Shown piece by piece: positions 1-6,916 of a stretch of 13,753 nucleotides of DNA. Each line of letters opens with the position of its first letter. Positions within the stretch are counted from its first letter, which is position 1. The notes under the pieces are model-generated. The model did no database searches. It had not been told where the DNA came from and was given only the letters and a program-made list of their open reading frames with translations. The stretch is taken from the NCBI GenBank assembly GCA_903927855.1, contig CAIYOL010000156.1, positions 1 through 13,753 on the forward strand, given 5' to 3'. The DNA is from an uncultured Planctomycetota bacterium. Its GTDB lineage: Bacteria > Planctomycetota > Phycisphaerae > Sedimentisphaerales > Anaerobacaceae. The translations under genes were made by a program, and so were the position numbers.

Positions 1-2
1 AG

Positions 3-641
3 GGCCTCGGCGCAGGGCCAATCGCCGACCTCGGTTCGCACCAAATCGACATCTATAACTGGTTCCTCGAGGCAAATCCAGAATCCGTTTTCGCCGGCGG
101 AGGCACCGACTACTATGACAGACAAACCCACCAGTGGTATGACAACATTATGGCCGTTTATGAGTACCAAACATCATCGGGTATCGTCAGGGCGTTCTAC
201 CAGACAATAACTACTAATAGTTGTCAGGGATATTACGAGAGCTTTATGGGCGACCAAGCAACGCTGGTAATATCGGAATCCGCCACCAGGGGCGCAGTCT
301 ATCGCGAACCGTCTGCTCCGCCGTGGGATAAATGGGTCAAACTCGGTTTCGTCCTCGAACCTGCCAAAAAAGAAAAGTCAGTCGAGGAAAAACCCAAAAC
401 CGGCGCAGTTCTCGATGTTCGCGAGACTTTGGCTCCGCCCGCCTACAAGCTGGCAGTGAAAATGGACAAACTTTATCATCAGCCGCACCTGGAAAATTTT
501 TTCGACGCCATACGCGGCAAAGCAAATTTGAATTGTCCCGCAGAAATCGGATATGGAACAGCCGTTACCGTATTGAAAGTGAATAACGCAGTGGAAGCCG
601 CTCGAAAACTTGAATTCAAGCCGGAAGAATTTAAAATTTAG
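3..641 (+). CDS. Gfo/Idh/MocA-family oxidoreductase, C-terminal part (5' truncated by window edge)
   Basis: The frame is open from the first full codon at base 3 and ends at a TAA at 639-641, giving 212 residues. It carries the C-terminal substrate and dimerisation domain of NAD(P)-dependent Gfo/Idh/MocA sugar oxidoreductases. Early in the fragment is the family signature D-L-G-S-H-Q-I-D-x-x-x-W, whose histidine and aspartate lie near the active site in the family. The end has the usual H-x-x-N-F-x-D-A-I-R-G-K stretch followed by the helix that packs back on the Rossmann domain. The N-terminal Rossmann fold and EKP motif lie outside the window, so cofactor preference and substrate cannot be judged. 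The ATG at 150 is internal, because homology begins upstream of it. The gene precedes the cytochrome gene on the same strand by 37 bases and may be cotranscribed. Such genes are very numerous in Planctomycetota. Confidence 0.9.
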   Translation, partial: GLGAGPIADLGSHQIDIYNWFLEANPESVFAGGGTDYYDRQTHQWYDNIMAVYEYQTSSGIVRAFYQTITTNSCQGYYESFMGDQATLVISESATRGAVYREPSAPPWDKWVKLGFVLEPAKKEKSVEEKPKTGAVLDVRETLAPPAYKLAVKMDKLYHQPHLENFFDAIRGKANLNCPAEIGYGTAVTVLKVNNAVEAARKLEFKPEEFKI

Positions 642-663
642 ATTTCGCTTGCTGAACTGAGAA

Positions 664-668
664 AAGGA
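664..668 (+). promoter_or_regulatory. Ribosome binding site supporting a TTG start
   Basis: An AAGGA lies 10 bases before the TTG at 679. No ATG or GTG in the vicinity gives a good signal peptide, so this site supports TTG as the initiator of the cytochrome gene. Confidence 0.55.
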
Positions 669-678
669 CAGAAATACA

Positions 679-2508
679 TTGAGGAAAGGATTGTTATATA
701 CAGCTATTTTATTTTACGCAGCATCTATTTCCATTGCCGCTGACGCCGACCCCAATTTTCCGGGCGACCACAGCGACGGCAGCAGGGCCGTTCCGGTTCA
801 TCTTATCCCACTGCTCGATGAGGAAGGCGATAAAATTACCCCCGATACTGAGCCGCTTCTTCCATTTTCAACCCGCCAGACCTGCGGCGCGTGTCACGAT
901 TATAATAAAATAAGTCACGGCTGGCATTTCAACGCTGTTGAGCCAAACGCAGCTCCCGGCAGAGGCGGGCAGCCGTGGATACTCGTCGATGCCGCTTCTG
1001 CTACGCAGATTCCTCTTTCGTATCGCAATTGGCCCGGTGTCTTCAGACCTGAACAACTCGGCCTGACACCGTGGAAATTTGTCCAGCATTTCGGCAGGCA
1101 GATGCCCGGCGGCGGTCCGGGCGAGATTGACAGTAATAATCCCGATGAGATAACACGTGGATTTATATCAGGCAAGCTGGAAATAAATTGTCTGGCCTGC
1201 CATGACGCCGACTCCGCCCACAACCCAGCAGAATACGGCGACCAGATAATCCGTCAAAATTTCCGCTGGGCCGCAGCGGCAACCAGCGGCTTAACTTCCG
1301 TCAGCGGCTCTGCCCGGAATATGCCGAACAATTATGACCCTTTTATGCCGCATCCGTTTGACGACCCTAAGTTAATTCCACCTTCTGTAACATACCTCAA
1401 AGACGCATTCTACCACAAGAACCAGGTATTCTTCGATATTGTCAGAAAAGTGCCCGTCGAACGCTGTTATTTCTGCCATTCCAACTTCGATATGGGCAAA
1501 GAAAAATGGACAGCAGATGAAGATGTGCATCTCGCGGCAGGATTGACTTGTGTAGATTGTCATCGTAACGGCCCTGAGCATAATATTACCCGCGGCTATG
1601 AAGGCGAAGCAACGGTCTCGAAAAATCCCCTGGCGGCAGCCTTATCCTGCGAATCCTGTCATAGCAACGGCCTTTTGGGAGCGCCCATCCCAAAGCATTC
1701 AGGCATTCCACCGACGCATTTTGATAAACTCACCTGCACCGCTTGTCACTCCGGTCCGTGGCCTGACGCAAAGACTATACGTACCAAAACGTCACGGGCG
1801 CACGGCTTGGGAACTTATAACGTAAATAAATCTGATGATGTGCTTCCGCATATTATATATCCTGTTTTCGCTAAGCAGGAGAACGGCAAAATCGGACCCC
1901 ATAAGCTTATCTGGCCTGCCTTCTTTGCCTACTTAAAAGACCAAAAAGTCGCCCCAATTCCAATTGAAGTTGTCAAACCGATTGTTGGCGAAATCACCGG
2001 CGATAAAAACATCTCACCCTCCGGAGATTGGCCAAACTTGACCAGTGAGCAGATAAAAAAAGTCCTTGAATTGCTAAAACCGGCCGAGGGCGAAGCTGTT
2101 TATATTTGTGGTGGAAAACTCTATCGCCATGATAAAGACAGACTTGTCGCAACCGAACATAACTCAGCCAAGCCATATTTATGGCCTATTGCCCACGATG
2201 TAAGACCGGCGGCACAATCGCTGGGCGCTCGCCAATGTCAGGACTGCCATTCGACGAATGCTCCTTTCTTTTTCGCAGATGTTGAAATTGATACGCCTTT
2301 AGCTTCCGAAAAAGACGCCACTAAAAAGATGATTGAATTTCAGGAGCTTAATCCTGCTTACACGAAATTACTTGCTATCTCGTTTATATTCCGTCCGTAT
2401 TTGAAGGTCATAGCGATTTGCTCATCTGTGATTTTAGCCGCAGTTCTGCTCTTGTATGCGTTTAAGGCCCTAGCGTATATAATCAGGATACTAGCAGAGA
2501 AAGATTAA
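679..2508 (+). CDS. Seven-haem c-type cytochrome with signal peptide and C-terminal membrane anchor
   Basis: The 609-residue product has seven CXXCH haem c attachment motifs, at about residues 69, 171, 263, 291, 324, 353 and 520. The N-terminus (two basic residues, a hydrophobic core, then A-A-D near residue 20) is a Sec signal peptide, so the haem domain is periplasmic. Residues about 575-603 form one strongly hydrophobic segment followed by a short charged tail, which should anchor the protein in the inner membrane with the haems outside. Motifs 3 to 6 are packed within about 90 residues, while motif 7 is separated by about 160 haem-free residues. The next gene encodes a probable b-type haem membrane protein 13 bases away, suggesting a quinol:cytochrome c electron-transfer pair. 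I do not recognise a characterised enzyme family: no nitrite, hydroxylamine or tetrathionate reductase signature was evident. The start is TTG. Inference: electron carrier or quinol-linked reductase of unknown terminal acceptor. Confidence 0.9.
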   Translation: MRKGLLYTAILFYAASISIAADADPNFPGDHSDGSRAVPVHLIPLLDEEGDKITPDTEPLLPFSTRQTCGACHDYNKISHGWHFNAVEPNAAPGRGGQPWILVDAASATQIPLSYRNWPGVFRPEQLGLTPWKFVQHFGRQMPGGGPGEIDSNNPDEITRGFISGKLEINCLACHDADSAHNPAEYGDQIIRQNFRWAAAATSGLTSVSGSARNMPNNYDPFMPHPFDDPKLIPPSVTYLKDAFYHKNQVFFDIVRKVPVERCYFCHSNFDMGKEKWTADEDVHLAAGLTCVDCHRNGPEHNITRGYEGEATVSKNPLAAALSCESCHSNGLLGAPIPKHSGIPPTHFDKLTCTACHSGPWPDAKTIRTKTSRAHGLGTYNVNKSDDVLPHIIYPVFAKQENGKIGPHKLIWPAFFAYLKDQKVAPIPIEVVKPIVGEITGDKNISPSGDWPNLTSEQIKKVLELLKPAEGEAVYICGGKLYRHDKDRLVATEHNSAKPYLWPIAHDVRPAAQSLGARQCQDCHSTNAPFFFADVEIDTPLASEKDATKKMIEFQELNPAYTKLLAISFIFRPYLKVIAICSSVILAAVLLLYAFKALAYIIRILAEKD

Positions 2509-2511
2509 GGG
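2507..2511 (+). promoter_or_regulatory. Ribosome binding site choosing ATG 2522 over GTG 2513
   Basis: An AAGGG overlaps the stop codon of the cytochrome gene and lies 10 bases before the ATG at 2522. It is only 1 base from the in-frame GTG at 2513, too close to serve that codon. The ATG is therefore the better start. Confidence 0.55.
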
Positions 2512-2521
2512 TGTGATTGTT

Positions 2522-3049
2522 ATGTTTCGGACAACTTCGATTATTGGTTTTGTTGCTACTCTTTTAGGTGTTGCTATATGCTACGCGGCACTTCCTGGCA
2601 ACAGGCAATGGCGAATAAAGAAATCAGAACCGTGGAACGCTATTCGCAGACTCATATATCCATTAGCACTACTTTGTTTTCTAGCGATGGTGATTACGAG
2701 TTTCTATCCGTTACTGGTTCTTAAAGAATCCATTCACGGCTACTGGCTGATATTGCATGCTGTTTTTGCGCCGGTTTTCGCGATATGTTTAGTGTGCCTG
2801 GTTGTAATGTGGGCGGGCAACTGCTCTTTCAATAAAAACGATTGGCCGCCTCTTCAGAAAATATGCTTCTGGCTGATTGTCATTTTGGCTATTCCGGTAA
2901 TTTTATCGATTGTTTTAAGTATGTTCTCATTTTTTGGAACAAAGGGACAGGAATTTCTTCTGCAATTGCATCGTTACAGTGCATTACTATTGGCGCTGAT
3001 TGTAATCGTGCATACTTACTTGATAATCTGCACCAAAATGGGAAAATAG
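2522..3049 (+). CDS. Five-helix membrane protein, probable cytochrome b-like quinol oxidoreductase subunit
   Basis: The 175-residue protein is almost entirely hydrophobic, with about five membrane helices near residues 5-24, 44-67, 73-98, 113-137 and 145-170. It has only four histidines: H72 and H79 at the start of helix 3, and H150 and H164 in helix 5. The 14-residue spacing of the last two would put them at opposite ends of one helix, as in di-haem b-type cytochromes, so two b haems across the membrane are plausible. A W-x-x-L-H-x-x-F pattern surrounds H79. The gene lies 13 bases after the seven-haem cytochrome gene, which suggests that it takes electrons from the quinol pool and passes them to that protein. 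The family assignment rests on topology and histidine placement only, and I recognise no named family. The in-frame GTG at 2513 is an alternative start that adds three residues. Confidence 0.6.
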   Translation: MFRTTSIIGFVATLLGVAICYAALPGNRQWRIKKSEPWNAIRRLIYPLALLCFLAMVITSFYPLLVLKESIHGYWLILHAVFAPVFAICLVCLVVMWAGNCSFNKNDWPPLQKICFWLIVILAIPVILSIVLSMFSFFGTKGQEFLLQLHRYSALLLALIVIVHTYLIICTKMGK

Positions 3050-3096
3050 CGGCGGGAAACCGTCTATTTAAACGATGATTTTTGAGACTAAAAAAG

Positions 3097-3894
3097 ATGA
3101 AAAAAGAGACTAATTCAACAGCGACGATTTATATTTTGGTGTTGTTTGCGATTGTATTATTTACTGCCAATTCCTGCAAAAAATCCCCCCAGACAGGCAC
3201 TCCCAGCCAAACACAACAGCAAAGTGCTGATAACTCCAAAGGCCAAACAAGCAAAGCAGATACAAATATCCCCAAGGTCGTTTCAGGTGATGTAAATAGA
3301 CTGGTGCCGATTGATATCAAACTTCCCAAGCCGATGTTTGTAGGCACGCCGCAGAATATCCAAGTATCCAATCTTGAAAAACCTCTGGACAAACCTCGTC
3401 AGCCGTTTTTAGCGCCGGCTGGAACAAAGAATGTCGCTTTCGAGAAACTGGTGGTCAGCAGTTATAAAGAGCCAATCATCGGCGAAATAGAAATGATAAC
3501 CGATGGAGACAAGGAAGCAGCTGACGGCAGTTACGTCGAGTTGGGCCCTTTTCTGCAAAACGTTACTATCGACCTCGGAGCTGAATATGACATATACGCC
3601 ATTCTGCTCTGGCACTATCATAAAGAGGCCCGCGTTTATTTTGATGTGGTAGTGCAGGTCGCCGATGACCCTGATTTTATTACGAACGTCAGGACCCTGT
3701 TCAACAATGACGGAGACAATTCTTCCGGCTTGGGGGCAGGTTCCGATATGCACTATGTTGAAACTGCCGAGGGTAAACTTATCGACGCCAAGGGTGTTCG
3801 AGCTCGTTATGTCCGCTTATACAGCAACGGCAATAGCAGCAACGAATTAAACCACTATATAGAAGTAGAAGTTTTCGGCAAACCCGCGATATGA
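3097..3894 (+). CDS. Probable lipoprotein with discoidin (F5/8 type C-like) domain
   Basis: From the ATG the product is 265 residues. The N-terminus is basic, then hydrophobic (residues about 10-24), ending in A-N-S-C with C27 as a likely lipidation site. The box is imperfect, since the usual leucine at -3 is alanine. A low-complexity Q/S/T/K-rich tether follows to about residue 60. Residues about 112-262 look like a discoidin/galactose-binding beta-sandwich: an I-T-D-G-D-K turn, V-T-I-D-L-G, I-L-L-W-H-Y-H-K, V-V-V-Q-V-A-D-D, then A-R-Y-V-R-L-Y-S-N-G-N and a final E-V-E-V-F-G strand. Such domains bind carbohydrate or other surface ligands, but the ligand here is unknown. No haem motif is present. 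An in-frame TTG at 3082 would add five residues, and neither start has a strong ribosome site. The stop overlaps the next start as ATGA. The position between cytochrome and GT-C-like genes suggests an envelope-surface accessory of the redox module (inference). Confidence 0.75.
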   Translation: MKKETNSTATIYILVLFAIVLFTANSCKKSPQTGTPSQTQQQSADNSKGQTSKADTNIPKVVSGDVNRLVPIDIKLPKPMFVGTPQNIQVSNLEKPLDKPRQPFLAPAGTKNVAFEKLVVSSYKEPIIGEIEMITDGDKEAADGSYVELGPFLQNVTIDLGAEYDIYAILLWHYHKEARVYFDVVVQVADDPDFITNVRTLFNNDGDNSSGLGAGSDMHYVETAEGKLIDAKGVRARYVRLYSNGNSSNELNHYIEVEVFGKPAI

Positions 3895-5489
3895 ATTGGC
3901 CAAAAAAATGTTGCCTCTTCATTTTGGCCGCAATGATTGCTGCTGTTGCGCTGCGCCTGCCGCAGCTTCAGCATCGCCCAATGCACGGTGACGAGGCCGT
4001 CCACGCCTTCAGGTTCGGAGAATTGCTGGAAAAGAATTTTTACCGATATAACCCCGACGAATACCACGGCCCGACGCTAAACTATGTTACTTTAATCCCT
4101 GCCTGGCTCAGCGGTGTTCATAAACTCAAAGACATTAACGAATTTACCCTTCGTATTGTGCCGGTTTTTTTCGGCCTGCTGTTGGTATTGATGCCTTTAC
4201 TGCTGATCGACGGTCTCGGCCGCTTGGCAACTATTATAGCTATCGTAATGACCGCCATCTCACCGGCATTTGTTTTCTACAGTCGCTACTACATTCACGA
4301 AATGCTCCTTGTCTGTTTCACCTTTGGCGTAATTACTTGCGGTTGGCGCTATACCCAAGGCAAAAACATCGCGTGGGCTTTATTAACAGGAATATTCTTA
4401 GGGTTGATGCATGCAACTAAGGAAACATGTATCATTGTTTTTGCCTCGATGTTTTTGGCCCTTTTGCTTACACTTCGGATGCGGCGATGCCAAACTGGTA
4501 TTTCAAATGCCGTAGGAGCAATAAAACCCTCGCACGTTATTGTTACAATTGTAGCTGGTGTGGTAGTTTCAACTCTGTTTTATTCATCGTTTTTTACCAA
4601 TCCGGACGGAATCCTCGATTCTTTTTGGGCTTACACAATTTATCTCAATCAAGCTGGCCAAAATAATCTCCACGCCCACTTCTGGTACTATTACCTCGAT
4701 ATACTGACCTGGATGAAAGGTTTTAAAAGGCCTGCCTGGAACGAAGACCTCATTGTTGTTATGGCCGCAGTCGGTTTTATAACTGCAATGACCCCAAAAG
4801 GTATTTCAATTGTTAATTTAACTCTACTTAGATTCCTCGCCTTCTACACCCTCATAATGACCGCGGCATATTCCTCAATACCATATAAAACCCCCTGGTG
4901 TCTCCTCGGATTTCTGCATGGTATGATTTTACTGGCTGCTGTCGGAGTCGCGGCTTTGATAAAGATGTCACTATACCGGTGGGAGAAACTCGTTGTTGGT
5001 TGTCTTTTGGTGCTCTTCGGCCTACTGCTGCCCATTGGTCAAGCGTATCTCGGCAACTACAAATATTACGCCGACCCATTTAACCCATACGTTTACGCTC
5101 ATCCGACTACGGACGTTTTTGAAACAGTTCGGCGTATTGAGGAAGTTGCCCGTGTCAGTCCTGATGGTCATAATATCTACATCCAGATAATTTGTCCAGC
5201 CGGCGACTATTGGCCGCTCCCCTGGTACTTGCGTTCTTTTTCCAATGTCGGCTGGTGGAACGATGTTGAAGAGAATATACCGACTGCCCCAGTCATCATC
5301 GCCTCGCCGAGTGTAGAGTCAGCCCTTTTGAAGAAGTTATATGAACTGCCGCCCCCGGGGAAAAAGAATCTTTATGTGCCTCTATTTGATTCGTACACCG
5401 AATTGCGCCCGGGGGTTGAATTACGTGGGTTTGTAACCAAAGACCTCTGGGACCGGCTGCTTCAATCACAATCAACAGGTGGAAAATGA
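3891..5489 (+). CDS. TIGR03663/Agl23-type multi-spanning membrane protein (GT-C-like glycosyltransferase family)
   Basis: The 532-residue product has an N-terminal helix (about 8-24), roughly ten further hydrophobic helices to about residue 383, and a C-terminal soluble part of about 145 residues. Just after the first helix is M-H-G-D-E-A-V-H-A (D34, E35), the acidic pair expected in the first external loop of GT-C glycosyltransferases (GT39/GT83-like). Further family landmarks are P-D-E-Y-H-G-P-T-L-N-Y (55-65), R-Y-Y-I-H-E (132-137) and I-P-Y-K-T-P-W (330-336). This pattern matches the family named flippase activity-associated protein Agl23, whose biochemical role is poorly defined. It likely transfers sugar from a polyprenyl-linked donor to an envelope acceptor. 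Start and stop both overlap the neighbours by 4 bases (ATGA), so it is translationally coupled to the discoidin lipoprotein and apbE. Those gene products could be its substrates or partners (inference). Confidence 0.85.
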   Translation: MNWPKKCCLFILAAMIAAVALRLPQLQHRPMHGDEAVHAFRFGELLEKNFYRYNPDEYHGPTLNYVTLIPAWLSGVHKLKDINEFTLRIVPVFFGLLLVLMPLLLIDGLGRLATIIAIVMTAISPAFVFYSRYYIHEMLLVCFTFGVITCGWRYTQGKNIAWALLTGIFLGLMHATKETCIIVFASMFLALLLTLRMRRCQTGISNAVGAIKPSHVIVTIVAGVVVSTLFYSSFFTNPDGILDSFWAYTIYLNQAGQNNLHAHFWYYYLDILTWMKGFKRPAWNEDLIVVMAAVGFITAMTPKGISIVNLTLLRFLAFYTLIMTAAYSSIPYKTPWCLLGFLHGMILLAAVGVAALIKMSLYRWEKLVVGCLLVLFGLLLPIGQAYLGNYKYYADPFNPYVYAHPTTDVFETVRRIEEVARVSPDGHNIYIQIICPAGDYWPLPWYLRSFSNVGWWNDVEENIPTAPVIIASPSVESALLKKLYELPPPGKKNLYVPLFDSYTELRPGVELRGFVTKDLWDRLLQSQSTGGK

Positions 5490-6463
5490 CTCAGCCGCAA
5501 CCTGATATTTCCTTCATCGGTAGCAGTTGCGATTCAATTCCCAATGCACACCGTTTTTCCCACAACGCAATGGCAACTGTTTTTGAGGTTATTATCGTTC
5601 ACAAAGATGCCCGCTATGCACAACAAGCGGCTTGGGCCGCCTTTGGCGAGCTTGACAAAATCGAACAGCAGCTTAGTCGGTTCATCGAAAATAGCGACAT
5701 CTCCCACATCAATAATCTCCCAGCCAATTTGCCTTTGCAACTTGGACCAGCTGCCTTTGAGTGTCTCCAGCTTTGTGCTTCCTTGTATGGCCAGACCAAC
5801 GGAGCTTTTGACGTGACCATTGGCTCTCTGATGGACTGTTGGCTCAACGAGGATAAAACCATGCGCACCCCTTCCAATGAGCAGCTAAAGCAGGCTCGTC
5901 AACACACTGGCTTGCACCTTATAAAATTGAACGAAACCGAACGTACGATCCAGCTTTTGACCAGCCACGTGCAAATCGATCTCGGCGGCATCGGAAAGGG
6001 CTACGCAGTTGACCAAATGGCCAAGTTGTTGAATGACTGGAGCATCGATACCGCTTTGATTAATGGCGGCTGCAGTTCGGTCTTGGCCCTCGGTAGTCCT
6101 CATGGTACAAAAGGCTGGCACCTTACCTTAAGCAATCCTGCTAATTGCGAACAAACTTTAGCCCGTCTTTACCTGCGGGACCGGGCCATCAGCGGCTCAG
6201 GTCTGCAGAAAGGCCCGCATATCATAGACCCCCGCAAGGCCCAACCTGCCAAGGGCAAAAGAACTGCATGGGCCTGTGCATCCACTGCTGCAACCGCCGA
6301 TGTTCTCTCGACTGCCTTTATGGTTATGTCCCCCGACCAAATCAAGAAATACTGCTTGAGCCATTCGGATACCCTTGCTATGGTCATAACCGAAGACCGA
6401 GCCGGTAAAGAAAAGATTTGGTGCTACGGTCTTTTTGAACAGAATACTCTGTTCAAAAAATAA
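5486..6463 (+). CDS. apbE: ApbE-family FAD:protein FMN transferase
   Basis: ApbE enzymes cleave FAD and attach FMN covalently to a Ser/Thr of a target protein, using Mg2+. The 325-residue product has the normal length and all main landmarks: the opening F-x-x-N-A-M-A-T-V-F-E-V strand, D-L-G-G-I-G-K-G-Y-A-V-D (165-176), N-G-G (193-195), H-I-I-D-P-R (245-250) and A-D-V-L-S-T-A-F-M-V-M (271-281), with D272 and T276 as expected metal ligands. After H-I-I-D-P-R the usual T-G is replaced by K-A. The N-terminus has no signal peptide or lipobox, unlike the exported ApbE lipoproteins of many Gram-negative bacteria, so a cytoplasmic enzyme is likely. The start overlaps the previous stop as ATGA, with an AGGTGG just upstream at 5477-5482. 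No FMN-binding target domain is visible in the window. It is the last gene of the + strand operon. Confidence 0.93.
   Translation: MTQPQPDISFIGSSCDSIPNAHRFSHNAMATVFEVIIVHKDARYAQQAAWAAFGELDKIEQQLSRFIENSDISHINNLPANLPLQLGPAAFECLQLCASLYGQTNGAFDVTIGSLMDCWLNEDKTMRTPSNEQLKQARQHTGLHLIKLNETERTIQLLTSHVQIDLGGIGKGYAVDQMAKLLNDWSIDTALINGGCSSVLALGSPHGTKGWHLTLSNPANCEQTLARLYLRDRAISGSGLQKGPHIIDPRKAQPAKGKRTAWACASTAATADVLSTAFMVMSPDQIKKYCLSHSDTLAMVITEDRAGKEKIWCYGLFEQNTLFKK
6432..6459. repeat. Perfect 11-bp inverted repeat with 6-base loop at the 3' end of apbE
   Basis: TTTTTGAACAG (6432-6442) and CTGTTCAAAAA (6449-6459) are exact reverse complements separated by AATACT. The repeat encodes the last residues of ApbE and ends one base before the stop codon. 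It would form a stable hairpin near the mRNA end. On neither strand does a T-run follow the stem, so it is not a canonical intrinsic terminator. It could be an mRNA-end structure or a protein-binding palindrome. Confidence 0.7.
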
Positions 6464-6509
6464 ATACGCCGGATTATTCGAAAGCTTGCGATTTCAGTTT
6501 TTTGAGTGT

Positions 6510-6564
6510 ACATGTTATATAATCCCAGGGACCAGTTGTAAGTGCATTACTGACAACATGTTAT
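6510..6564. repeat. Direct repeat ACATGTTAT, two copies
   Basis: The 9-base word ACATGTTAT occurs at 6510-6518 and 6556-6564, 46 bases apart. Each copy contains the palindrome ACATGT. Short repeats of this size can arise by chance, so function is unproven. Confidence 0.4.
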
Positions 6565-6566
6565 GG

Positions 6567-6589
6567 CTCGATTTTGACCTGAAATCGAG
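6567..6589. repeat. Perfect 8-bp hairpin in the convergent intergenic region
   Basis: CTCGATTT (6567-6574) pairs exactly with AAATCGAG (6582-6589) around a 7-base loop. No T-run follows on either strand, so it lacks the tail of an intrinsic terminator. It begins three bases after the second copy of the ACATGTTAT repeat. Confidence 0.5.
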
Positions 6590-6916
6590 GATTACGAGTA
6601 GTTAGCAAGTCACTGACAAGTAGCTTCTGGAGCGGCTTACTACTGACGACTGACACCAAAATGACACCGAGAATAGCTATCATGCTGACCAGTTTTTGGA
6701 TTGCGACTTTTTTCGGAACGTAACATACACCATGCAACTTCAATGTGAAACAATTGCCTATCGCGAACCATGCGGAACTCTTGGGTAGTCCTGCCCATAT
6801 TTGTATCTGTCTGAACCGGATCACATACTTGATATTTTTTCATTGAAGTCACAAAGACGCGCCAACGTTCCACTCTTCAGGTCACTATTGAAATAATTAT
6901 GTTCTCCACTTGATTA

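Larger units (their letters stand above)
6464..6916. other. 453-base intergenic region between convergent operons
   Basis: Between the apbE stop and the metV stop I find no convincing gene. Two minus-strand open frames (6561-6824 and 6640-6873) overlap each other in different frames. They have no recognisable domain, no clear ribosome site and unusual composition, so I do not call them. The region contains a T-run at 6498-6503 with only a weak stem before it, a perfect 8-bp hairpin at 6567-6589, a 9-bp direct repeat, and repeated ACTGAC and TGACACC words at 6549-6668. It may hold terminators for both operons, or decayed sequence. Confidence 0.6.

Noticed and set aside
150..641. Separate 163-residue gene starting at ATG 150
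   Set aside because: The same frame is open to the window start and already encodes the Gfo/Idh/MocA signature upstream, so the ATG is internal.
3051..3064. Small GAAA-loop hairpin with a 5-bp stem after the b-like gene, considered as a terminator
   Set aside because: The stem is short, contains a G-U pair and is not followed by a T-run; the next gene follows closely.
679..3894. Flavinylation motif of the type S/T-G-A-S/T in the cytochrome or the lipoprotein as ApbE target
   Set aside because: Only loosely similar S-G stretches were found; none fits the motif or an FMN-binding domain.
6480..6503. T-run after apbE considered as an intrinsic terminator
   Set aside because: Only a 4-bp GAAA/TTTC stem precedes the T-run, too weak to call.
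6561..6873. Two minus-strand open frames (87 and 77 codons) in the intergenic gap, one with a hydrophobic stretch
   Set aside because: They overlap in different frames, lack a good ribosome site and show no family features.
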